Part shown: one piece after another, positions 1 through 6,994 of the stretch | Layout: each line of letters begins with the position of its first letter | Position numbering within the stretch: the first letter of the stretch is position 1 | Assembly: GCA_005776945.1 (NCBI GenBank) | Contig: SXOB01000002.1 | Coordinates: 1 to 41,143, forward strand | Direction of reading: 5' to 3' | Origin: Pseudomonadota bacterium | GTDB taxonomy: Bacteria > Myxococcota_A > UBA796 > GCA-2862545 | DNA: 41,143 bases | Notes under the pieces: model-generated | The model's database searches: none | Seen by the model: the letters and a program-made list of their open reading frames with translations, nothing else | Told to the model about the DNA's origin: nothing | Translations under genes and position numbers: made by a program

Positions 1-531
1 GCCAGAGCTGTGTGACGGCCTCGCGAACACCTGCGGCGCGCTCCCCTTCGACGAGTCCGAACTCGACAGCGACGGCTTCGTCGCCTGCACGCTCGACGCC
101 GGCGGCTGGGACGGCCCCGTCGCCCCCACCGGCGGCGACGACTGCAACGAGTCCGACGACACCGTCTTCCCCGACGCGCCAGAGCTGTGTGACGGCCTCG
201 CGAACACCTGCGGCACCCTGCCCGCCAACGAAACCGACGTCGACGACGACGGCTTCGTCGCCTGCACGCTCGACGCCGGCGGCTGGGACGGCCCCGTGGC
301 CCCCACCGGCGGCGACGACTGCAACGATGCCGACGACACCGTCTTCCCCGACGCGCCAGAGCTCTGTGACGGCCTCGCGAACGCCTGCGGCACCCTGCCC
401 GCCAACGAAACCGACGTCGACAGCGACGGCTTCGTCGCCTGCACGCTCGACGCCGGCGGCTGGGACGGCCCCGTGGCCCCCACGGGTGGCGACGACTGCA
501 ACGACGACGACGACACCGTCTTCCCGACCCA
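1..531 (+). repeat. Three tandem 177-bp coding repeats
   Basis: The string beginning agagctgtgtgacgg recurs at 4, 181 and (with one change) 358, giving an exact period of 177 bp (59 codons). Copies 2 and 3 differ at only a handful of positions. The array is cut by the left edge of the window, so the true copy number is unknown. The repeats keep the reading frame of the surrounding protein. Confidence 0.93.
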
Positions 532-2461
532 GATCGACGCGTGTGGCGACGGCATCGACAACGACTGTGACGACCTCGGCGACCACGCCAGCCCCGGCGT
601 AGGGGGCTACCTCGACGATGACGCCGATGGCCTCAGCTTCGCCGACGAGGTCGCCCTCCAGACGTCGGACTGCGCCGCCGACACAGACCGGGACGGCGTG
701 AACGACCCCGCCGAAGTCCTATGGGGCACCGACCCCGTCGACGATGACTCCGACGACGACAGCGTGATCGACGGCGACGAAGTCGACGACCTGCCGCTCG
801 ACACGGACGGCGACGGCCTGATTGACCCGCTCGACGCAGATGACGACGGCGACGGCGTCCCCACGGTAGCGGAAGACGTCGACAGCAGCGGCACCCCGCT
901 CGACGATGACAGCGATTTCGACGGCGCGCCGAACTTCAGAGACGACGACGACGACGGCGACACCGTCCTCACGGCCAACGAGCGCGCGGCCGCGAGCGAC
1001 CCCCTCAACGCGGACAGCGACGGGGATTTCCTCGACGACGGCGCGGAGTGGCGCAACACGTTGTGGGAGGCCGCGGATTGCGACGTCGTCGTGACCGTCG
1101 ACGGCGTCCCGATGACCCACTGCTACGATCTGGACGGCGGTTCGACCGGCCTCGCCGAAGACGACCCCTGGGACCGCGATGCCGACGGCGCGATCAACGC
1201 GCTCGACACCGACGATGACGGCGACGGCCGCGCCACCTTCACCGTCGAGGGCACCGCCGATCAAGAGTGCCTGCCCCTTGGCTCGCCGGGTGACGCGGTG
1301 CCGTCGTACCTCGACTTCGACAGCGACGGAGACGGCCTCCTCGACGTCTCCGAGTCCGACGGCGACGAGGATGGCGACAGCCTTCGCGACTGGCTGGACT
1401 GCGACGCGACCGGCTGCTCCGGAGATTCGGATGGCGACGGGCTGCCCAACTGCGTCGAGGTCGCCCTGACCGGCGACGTCGAAAGCCAGAACAAGCCGGA
1501 CGTCGACCGCGACCTCGTGTCCGACGGAGCCGAGGTCGGCAGCGACCCGAATTGCTTCGATCCGCTCGCGCTGCTCCCCTGTCTGCCTTTGGACACGGAT
1601 GGCGACGACGAGCCCGACCTGCTTGACGAGGACGACGACGACGACGGCGCCTCGTCCCACTCGGAGTACGGCTTGTGCCCCGACGGCACGTCCGCGGTAT
1701 TGGCGTTCGACGACGTGTCCTGGGGCGCACAGTGCCCCGATGGCAGCGCGCTGAGCCCCCGCAACACCGACGCGCCCACCGGCGGCGCCTGGCCCCTGTT
1801 TCCCGACGACATCCCCGACCGACTCGACCCCGACGACGACGGCGATGGCGTCACCCCGGAGGGGGACGGCGACGCCGATGGCGACGGTCTCAGCGACCGA
1901 CTCGACCCCAACGACGGCGACGGCCCCGATGCCGACGCTGACGCCGACGGGCTCGACAACGGCACGGAGATGGGCCTTGGCACGGATCCCTTTGACCGCG
2001 ACACGGACGACGACGGGGTCGACGATGGCGACGAGTCCACCGGCGACACCGACGGCGACGGCCTCATCGACGCGCTGGACTCCGACGACGACGGCGATGG
2101 CATCCCTACCTTGGTCGAAGGGTCCGCCGACATCGACGGCGACGGCCTGCCGGCTCGGTTGGACACGGACTCCGACGGCGACGGCATCGCCGACGTCGAC
2201 GAGGTCGCGGAAGACGCCGACTGTGACGGCCTCGACGCCCGCATCGACGCCGACGAGACCGACGGACCCTGCGCGCTCGGTCCGGCCTACGACGTGCCGC
2301 CCTACGAAGGCGCGTCCTGCGGCGGCCAGTCCACCGCCTCCGCCGCCCTGCCTTGGCTCGCCCTTCTCGGGCTCCGCCGCCGCCGCGCTCAGCGCACGGC
2401 CACCCAGTCCGTTCCCGGCAACGCCGGGGACGCCGGCGGCGGACTCGCCGCCAAGATGTAG
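2..2461 (+). CDS. MopE/TSP3-type repeat surface protein, 5' truncated
   Basis: The reading frame is open from base 2, so the start lies upstream; about 819 residues are visible. The first part is three near-identical 59-residue MopE-type units with GGDDCN and ELCDGLAN motifs. After that come many Asp-rich DxDxDG calcium-binding repeats of thrombospondin type 3 style (for example DTDGDGLIDPLDADDDGDG). The C-terminus has a Cys (SCGGQS), a short hydrophobic stretch (ALPWLALLGL) and RRRR, which resembles the MYXO-CTERM envelope sorting tail. It is probably a secreted, Ca2+-stabilised cell-surface protein. An unusual 24-residue extension follows the Arg cluster and overlaps the 3' end of the convergent OmpA-like gene. 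The family call is firm; the ligand and role are unknown. Confidence 0.85.
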   Translation, partial: PELCDGLANTCGALPFDESELDSDGFVACTLDAGGWDGPVAPTGGDDCNESDDTVFPDAPELCDGLANTCGTLPANETDVDDDGFVACTLDAGGWDGPVAPTGGDDCNDADDTVFPDAPELCDGLANACGTLPANETDVDSDGFVACTLDAGGWDGPVAPTGGDDCNDDDDTVFPTQIDACGDGIDNDCDDLGDHASPGVGGYLDDDADGLSFADEVALQTSDCAADTDRDGVNDPAEVLWGTDPVDDDSDDDSVIDGDEVDDLPLDTDGDGLIDPLDADDDGDGVPTVAEDVDSSGTPLDDDSDFDGAPNFRDDDDDGDTVLTANERAAASDPLNADSDGDFLDDGAEWRNTLWEAADCDVVVTVDGVPMTHCYDLDGGSTGLAEDDPWDRDADGAINALDTDDDGDGRATFTVEGTADQECLPLGSPGDAVPSYLDFDSDGDGLLDVSESDGDEDGDSLRDWLDCDATGCSGDSDGDGLPNCVEVALTGDVESQNKPDVDRDLVSDGAEVGSDPNCFDPLALLPCLPLDTDGDDEPDLLDEDDDDDGASSHSEYGLCPDGTSAVLAFDDVSWGAQCPDGSALSPRNTDAPTGGAWPLFPDDIPDRLDPDDDGDGVTPEGDGDADGDGLSDRLDPNDGDGPDADADADGLDNGTEMGLGTDPFDRDTDDDGVDDGDESTGDTDGDGLIDALDSDDDGDGIPTLVEGSADIDGDGLPARLDTDSDGDGIADVDEVAEDADCDGLDARIDADETDGPCALGPAYDVPPYEGASCGGQSTASAALPWLALLGLRRRRAQRTATQSVPGNAGDAGGGLAAKM

Positions 2462-3378
2462 ACGGCCCGCCGGTTCGCCGCGAGGTCGACCTCATCCGCC
2501 GTGAGCACAGCAAGGGCCGATTCGCCGAAGCCCTGTGCGAAGATCGGACGCTGAAAGCCTCGGTTGCGGAACCAGACCGCGATAGCGCGGGCCCGGGCCG
2601 CGCTGAGCCGCAGGTTGGACGCCGCGTCCCCAACGGTGTCCGTGCAGCCACCGACGTAGAGCTGGACCTCCGCGACGTCTCCGTAGATTTGCAACACGTT
2701 CTGGAGCTCCGCCAAGGTCGCCTCGAGTTTGTGGGCCTCCGCGGGAAGGATGGTGGCCTGATTCGTATCGAAGATCACGTCTTCGTGGGCGATCTCGTAG
2801 CTCCAGGGCGAAAGTTGAAGGGTCGCGCCGAACTCGTCGACATCCCAGGCCCGCAGGCGAATCGCCAAGACGTCACCTTCTCCGCCCCAGGAGACCGTCG
2901 GGTTCGCCGGATCGGACAAGTCGGACGCGACCTCGCCCAACGACACCCCACGTTCACCGATCACGTCGCCTTCGATGCGGGCAAGTGGGCGCGACGGGTG
3001 CAACGCTGCGCGCCGCGCGGCCTGATCGACGTCATCGGGTTGGATGCGGAAGCCAAGCTGGGGTCGCCTGACGACCTCGAACACCAACGACATCGTCCCT
3101 TCCGAGTCGTCGGCCGCGACAAGCGTCACCTGACCCTCACAGGGATGCCGACCCTCGCCAAGTCCGGCAAGGGTCACCTCGACGGGTTGGCCAGGCTTGA
3201 TGGCTAGGTCGATGGCGTAGCGCTGACTGCCGCAGATCACCTCGCCGGTCAGCTTACCGCTGACGGCCGGTTGAAAGGTGAGCACGGAATCGGGACCGCC
3301 GACGTCCAAGCGCCGGGTGGCCGTCCACGTGAGAACCTGACAATAGGCGGTCGCTGCGGCGAGGAGCAGAACATGCAT
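2389..3378 (-). CDS. OmpA-family peptidoglycan-binding protein
   Basis: A 329-residue protein. The N-terminus (MHVLLLAAATAYC) looks like a short export signal. The middle is an unassigned, apparently beta-rich region. The last ~110 residues form an OmpA_C-like domain with GGCTDTVGD, NLRLSAARARAI and GFGESA, matching the family pattern GHTDxxG...NxxLSxxRAxxV...GxGE. Such domains anchor envelope proteins to peptidoglycan. The ATG at 3378 was chosen because the open frame continues upstream only through the opposing redoxin-like gene. Its start codon lies in the same ATGCAT as the start of that divergent gene. The ribosome-binding site is weak (AGAG), so the start is less certain than the domain. 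The 3' end overlaps the convergent MopE gene by 73 bp. Confidence 0.8.
   Translation of the reverse strand: MHVLLLAAATAYCQVLTWTATRRLDVGGPDSVLTFQPAVSGKLTGEVICGSQRYAIDLAIKPGQPVEVTLAGLGEGRHPCEGQVTLVAADDSEGTMSLVFEVVRRPQLGFRIQPDDVDQAARRAALHPSRPLARIEGDVIGERGVSLGEVASDLSDPANPTVSWGGEGDVLAIRLRAWDVDEFGATLQLSPWSYEIAHEDVIFDTNQATILPAEAHKLEATLAELQNVLQIYGDVAEVQLYVGGCTDTVGDAASNLRLSAARARAIAVWFRNRGFQRPIFAQGFGESALAVLTADEVDLAANRRAVYILAASPPPASPALPGTDWVAVR
3361..3378. promoter_or_regulatory. Overlapping divergent start codons (ATGCAT) with plus-strand SD
   Basis: The palindrome ATGCAT at 3373-3378 supplies the ATG of the plus-strand gene (3373) and the ATG of the minus-strand gene (3378). GAGGAG at 3361-3366 is a good Shine-Dalgarno for the plus gene, six bases from its ATG, and lies inside the minus-strand coding region. 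Each 5' leader must therefore lie inside the other gene. The minus-strand start is the less certain half. Confidence 0.6.
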
Positions 3379-4092
3379 CGCGGGATCTCTAGCTTGGGCG
3401 TCGCAGCCACGGTCGCCTTCAGTCTGGCGTGTGCCGGAGGGGCCACCGCGGCCCGCCGCGCCGATGCATCCGGCGACGGACCCGGCCCGCGCCCGGCCCG
3501 CGAATTGCGCCCCGGCTGCTACGACTGGCCCGGCCGCGAGTTTTCCCAAGACAACCACGCGCGCGTTCGCACATTCGTCAAGCCCGGCGACCGCGCGATC
3601 GACTTCCGCCTCCAGGGCGCCGACGGCCGCGAGCACCGGTTGGCGGACGCCCTCAAAGACGGCCCCGTCCTGCTGCTCCAAGGCAGCGCGACCTGCCCCG
3701 TCTTCCGTGAACGCCTGCCCGCCCTGACCGAGATCGCCGAGCGCTACGCGCCCAAGTTGACCACCCTGCTCGTCTACAACATCGAGGCCCATCCGCTGGG
3801 CGATCCAGGGCCGTACAAGGGGCGCCTCGCGCTGCAGAGCGCCTCGGATCGCCCGCAGAGCCGTTCGTTCGAGGACCGCGTCCAGGGACTCGCCGACCTC
3901 GCCCTGTCCTCCGCGATCGTTCCCCTCGTCGACGGGCTCGATCGCGGCGAAGAGAACCCCATCTGGTGCACCTACGGGACGTGCCCGGCGTGCGCCTTCG
4001 TGATCCGGCCCAACGGCGTCCTCGAGGCCGTCCACACCTGGGCCGACCCCGCCACCCTCGACACCACGATCGCGGGTTTGCTCGGGCGGTGA
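3373..4092 (+). CDS. Exported deiodinase/redoxin-like (thioredoxin-fold) protein
   Basis: 239 residues. The N-terminus (MHRGISSLGVAATVAFSLAC) is a signal peptide, possibly of lipoprotein type although the lipobox is imperfect. The core has DFRLQGADGREHRL, LLLQGSATCPVFRERLPAL (Cys near residue 108) and LLVYNIEAHP, which is the signature order of the iodothyronine deiodinase/AhpC-like superfamily: DFxL, then SxTCPxFR, then VYxxEAHP. A second Cys group (CTYGTCPAC) lies near the C-terminus, before FVIRPNGVLE. Bacterial homologues use Cys where vertebrate deiodinases use selenocysteine. The likely role is thiol redox or peroxide chemistry in the envelope. The start was set by a strong GAGGAG six bases upstream. 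Confidence 0.78.
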   Translation: MHRGISSLGVAATVAFSLACAGGATAARRADASGDGPGPRPARELRPGCYDWPGREFSQDNHARVRTFVKPGDRAIDFRLQGADGREHRLADALKDGPVLLLQGSATCPVFRERLPALTEIAERYAPKLTTLLVYNIEAHPLGDPGPYKGRLALQSASDRPQSRSFEDRVQGLADLALSSAIVPLVDGLDRGEENPIWCTYGTCPACAFVIRPNGVLEAVHTWADPATLDTTIAGLLGR

Positions 4093-4102
4093 CGCTCGGG
4101 CG

Positions 4103-4134
4103 CCTCCTCGGTGTCCATGGCGACACGAAGGAGG
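4103..4134 (+). promoter_or_regulatory. Hairpin that sequesters the downstream Shine-Dalgarno
   Basis: CCTCCT (4103-4108) pairs with AGGAGG (4129-4134), and GTGTC (4111-4115) pairs with GACAC (4122-4126). Two mismatched positions lie between the two helices and the loop is six bases. The 3' arm is the very strong ribosome-binding site of the lipoprotein gene starting at 4139, so folding would hide it. The element starts 11 bases after the stop of the redoxin-like gene. Confidence 0.55.
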
Positions 4135-4138
4135 AACG

Positions 4139-4627
4139 ATGATCCGCTTGGTTCCAATCGCTCTCGCCATGCAGGGCTGCATCATCTACGAACGCGACCA
4201 CTTCGGTCGCTGTGAAGGTTGCGAGGACACGGGCGACACTGCGTTTGACACGCTCACCCCGCCCGCCACGGACCTGCCAACGGAGCCGCCCCCTCCGCCC
4301 GGCGGCACAACCGCTCCAGAGGCCGCCGAGCACGCGTTTTCATTGGACCCCGCAGCCGGCCTTGCTGGAACGACGGTGCTGGTCGTCCTTCACCACGCGG
4401 GCGACCCCTTGACCGCCGACGACGTCCTGAGCGTCACGCCGGTCGGCGACCTCACCGTGGCGAGCCGCCTCGACGTCGCAGGCGAAATCGTCCTCGCGCT
4501 CAACCTCGGCGCGACGCATGGCCCGGTGCCGATGCTCGTTGAGTTGGCGGACGGCACAAGCTGGCTGACCGACGAGCCGTTCGTCGTCTTGGACAACCCG
4601 GGTGGCACGACGAACCCGTGCCCCTAG
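4139..4627 (+). CDS. Small putative lipoprotein of unknown function
   Basis: 162 residues. MIRLVPIALAMQGC is a short lipoprotein-like signal with a weak lipobox (MQGC). A Cys-rich, low-complexity linker follows (CEGCEDTGDTAFDT and then Pro/Thr-rich sequence), and the C-terminal ~100 residues look like one beta-sandwich (FSLDPAAGLAGTTVLVVLHH...VTPVGDLTV...VPMLVELADG), possibly an Ig-like or IPT/TIG-type fold. The start is set by AAGGAGG at 4128-4134. It sits 46 bp behind the redoxin-like gene and may be cotranscribed with it. The function is not recognised. Confidence 0.7.
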   Translation: MIRLVPIALAMQGCIIYERDHFGRCEGCEDTGDTAFDTLTPPATDLPTEPPPPPGGTTAPEAAEHAFSLDPAAGLAGTTVLVVLHHAGDPLTADDVLSVTPVGDLTVASRLDVAGEIVLALNLGATHGPVPMLVELADGTSWLTDEPFVVLDNPGGTTNPCP

Positions 4628-4664
4628 GGGCGTCTCCCCACGGGCCGGACGAGGCGGCGCCGCC
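4621..4664 (+). other. Two perfect palindromes after the lipoprotein gene
   Basis: CCCCTAGGGG (4621-4630) contains the TAG stop of the lipoprotein gene, and GGCGGCGCCGCC lies at 4653-4664. There is no T-run, so an intrinsic terminator is only one possibility. The second palindrome ends about 20 bases before the ribosome-binding site (GAGG, 4686-4689) of the next gene. Confidence 0.4.
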
Positions 4665-4694
4665 GCGCTAAGGGCATACTGACCCGAGGCATCG

Positions 4695-6986
4695 ATGGTT
4701 GCGTCCCTCCTGGCCTTGTTCTTCGGCTGCCCCTCGAATCCGGTCGACGACTGCACCGAGCCGTTCCAGGTGTTCACGGACGCCGACCAGGACGGCTGGG
4801 GCGTCTCGGGATCCGGGACGTTGGTCTGCATTCAGCCGCAGCTGACGTCCACCCGTGCCGGCGACTGCGACGACGCGCGCTTCGACGTCAGCCCCGACGG
4901 CGTCGAAGAATGCGACGGCCTCGACAACGACTGCAGCGGCGAGGCCGACGAAGACCTCTTCGTCAACACCTTCTACCTGGACGAAGACGGCGACACCTAC
5001 GGTGACCCCGCGTCCCCCGTCGAGGCCTGTGCCCCCGGGCCGGGCGTCGTCGCCAACGACGTCGACTGCGACGACACGAACGCGCTCACCTTCCCCGGCG
5101 CGGGCGAGTTCTGCGACGACCAGGACAACAACTGCAACGGCCTCGTCGACGACGACGACCCCTTCCTCGACCCCGAGACGACCCCGGACTGGTACCGCGA
5201 CATCGATCAGGACGGCGCCGGCGACCCGAACAGCACGCCGGTCTACTCCTGCGCAGACCTGAGTCCACAGGCCGCACCCGAACCCGACGACTGCGACGAC
5301 GGCGACCCGACCCGGCATCCGGGCGTCGGCGAGTTCTGCGACGGCATCGACAATGACTGCGACGGCCTCCACGACGAGTCGGACCCGGACCTCGATCCCG
5401 CGGAGATGATCACGTTCTACGCCGACGTCGACAATGACGGACACGGTGACCCGGCCGTCACCACCCAGGCCTGCACCCAGCCTTGGTTCTACGTCCTCAT
5501 CGCCGACGACTGCGACGACACGGAGCCCCTGCTCGGTCTGCCCGCCCCGTGGCTCCTCGACGCCGACGCTGACGGCTACGGCGCCGGCCCGCCAAGCGGC
5601 AACAGCTGCACCCCGCCTACGCCTTCCCACGTCTTGCTGGCCTACGGCGTGGACTGCGACGACACTGACGAGGACGTCTTCCCCACCGCAGATGAGGTCT
5701 GCAACGACATCGACGACAACTGCGACGACCTCATCGACGACGCCGACCCCCTGCTCGACCTCAACACGGCTACGGACTGGTACCTGGACGCCGACGGCGA
5801 CAGCTTCGGCCTCCTCACGGATTTCGTGACCGTCTGCGAAGCCCCAGCCGGGCGCGTCGTCGACCGCGACGATTGCAACGACGGCAACCCGAACATCCAC
5901 CCTGACGCGACCGAGATCTGCAACGGGTCCGACGACGATTGCGACGCCAGCATCGACGACGAAGACGACTCCCTCGACGAGAGCACGCAGCTCACGTGGT
6001 ACGCGGACTTGGACGGCGACGGCGCCGGCGATGAGTCCAGCGAGTTGCTCGCCTGCTCGCAGCCCGACTTCTACGCGGCAGTCGCCGGCGACTGCGACGA
6101 CACCGACCCGGACCTTGGGGCGCCCACGACCTGGCTCAACGACACGGACAGCGACGGCTACGGCGCCGGCGCCCCGCCCGTCCCTGGCCTGTCCTGCCTC
6201 CCAACCTCGCCTGGGACCGTGCCGGCGAGCGCCGGCATCGACTGTGCGCCGTCGGACCCGGACCGGTACCCGGGTGCCTTGGAGACCTGCGGCGATGACG
6301 TCGACCAGGACTGCGATTCCGACGATCTGCCCTGCCTCTCGTGCCTGGAGCAGCTCGAGACGAACCCGGGCAGCCCCTCGGGTCTGTACACCCTGACGCC
6401 CGACGGCGTGACGCCCTTCGACGTCTGGTGCGACATGACCACCGACGGCGGCGGCTGGACCCTCGTCTCGTCGTCCACAAGTCCCGTCGACGACGCCGCG
6501 GTCCTCTACAGCAACACGCTGAAGTCGGTCACGCCCGGCACCACGATGGCCGGTGTCTGGGACGGCATGCGGGACCTGATCCCAGGCAACTCCGACGTCC
6601 GCTTCGCGTGCAAGACCAACTTCGTCGACCTGAACATGAAGGTGGACCTCACGTTCTACAACGTGCCCTGGTACGACGAGTTTACGACCGGCCTCGACTC
6701 GGCGAGCTGCTTCTCGGAGGGCGAAGGCGCTGGCGCCGACACCCCCATCCCAAGCCGCCGCAACAATCTGACCTCCGTCACGCTGCTCGAGGGCGACGTG
6801 TACGCCGGCGGCTTCCTCGAAGGCGAAGACACCTGCGGCGACGTGAGCGACTTCACCGTCGACTTCGACGACCGCGGCAATGGCGGAAACCCGAGCGACG
6901 GCACGGATTGGGGCGAATCCGGCGGCACCAAGAAGTGCGGCAACTCCGGACAGGGCGGCGCCTTCTTCGTCTTCGTCCGCGAGTAG
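4695..6986 (+). CDS. MopE-repeat protein with C-terminal fibrinogen-like domain
   Basis: 763 residues. MVASLLALFFGC is a probable lipoprotein signal. Residues ~40-550 hold about eight MopE-type units of the form DCDD...FP...E.CDG.DNDC.G..DE, a motif class named after the copper-associated MopE protein. Residues ~555-763 form a fibrinogen-C-like domain (SGLYTLTPDG, PFDVWCDMTTDGGGWTLVS) that ends in GGAFFVFVRE. Bacterial fibrinogen-like domains of this WCDMxxDGGGWTL type occur in secreted proteins and are thought to bind ligands or glycans. ATG 4695 has GAGG five bases upstream. The gene ends in a palindrome shared with the convergent PBP gene. The domains are clear; the ligand is unknown. Confidence 0.87.
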   Translation: MVASLLALFFGCPSNPVDDCTEPFQVFTDADQDGWGVSGSGTLVCIQPQLTSTRAGDCDDARFDVSPDGVEECDGLDNDCSGEADEDLFVNTFYLDEDGDTYGDPASPVEACAPGPGVVANDVDCDDTNALTFPGAGEFCDDQDNNCNGLVDDDDPFLDPETTPDWYRDIDQDGAGDPNSTPVYSCADLSPQAAPEPDDCDDGDPTRHPGVGEFCDGIDNDCDGLHDESDPDLDPAEMITFYADVDNDGHGDPAVTTQACTQPWFYVLIADDCDDTEPLLGLPAPWLLDADADGYGAGPPSGNSCTPPTPSHVLLAYGVDCDDTDEDVFPTADEVCNDIDDNCDDLIDDADPLLDLNTATDWYLDADGDSFGLLTDFVTVCEAPAGRVVDRDDCNDGNPNIHPDATEICNGSDDDCDASIDDEDDSLDESTQLTWYADLDGDGAGDESSELLACSQPDFYAAVAGDCDDTDPDLGAPTTWLNDTDSDGYGAGAPPVPGLSCLPTSPGTVPASAGIDCAPSDPDRYPGALETCGDDVDQDCDSDDLPCLSCLEQLETNPGSPSGLYTLTPDGVTPFDVWCDMTTDGGGWTLVSSSTSPVDDAAVLYSNTLKSVTPGTTMAGVWDGMRDLIPGNSDVRFACKTNFVDLNMKVDLTFYNVPWYDEFTTGLDSASCFSEGEGAGADTPIPSRRNNLTSVTLLEGDVYAGGFLEGEDTCGDVSDFTVDFDDRGNGGNPSDGTDWGESGGTKKCGNSGQGGAFFVFVRE

Positions 6987-6994
6987 CGCTACTC
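6981..6994. terminator. Perfect palindrome containing both convergent stop codons
   Basis: GAGTAGCGCTACTC is fully self-complementary. It contains TAG of the plus gene (6984-6986) and TAG of the minus gene (6989-6991). It arises because both proteins end in Glu-stop (GAG TAG). It could act as a short bidirectional transcription end signal, but it has no loop and no T-run. Confidence 0.35.

Noticed and set aside
1..531. Possible CRISPR-like direct repeats
   Set aside because: The repeats are contiguous, in frame and 177 bp long with no spacers; they code for MopE-type units.
2389..4185. Long minus-strand open frame of 598 codons ending as the OmpA-like gene
   Set aside because: Only the part from ATG 3378 looks like protein; the upstream 269 codons are the reverse shadow of the redoxin-like gene, which has a signal peptide, catalytic motifs and a good ribosome-binding site.
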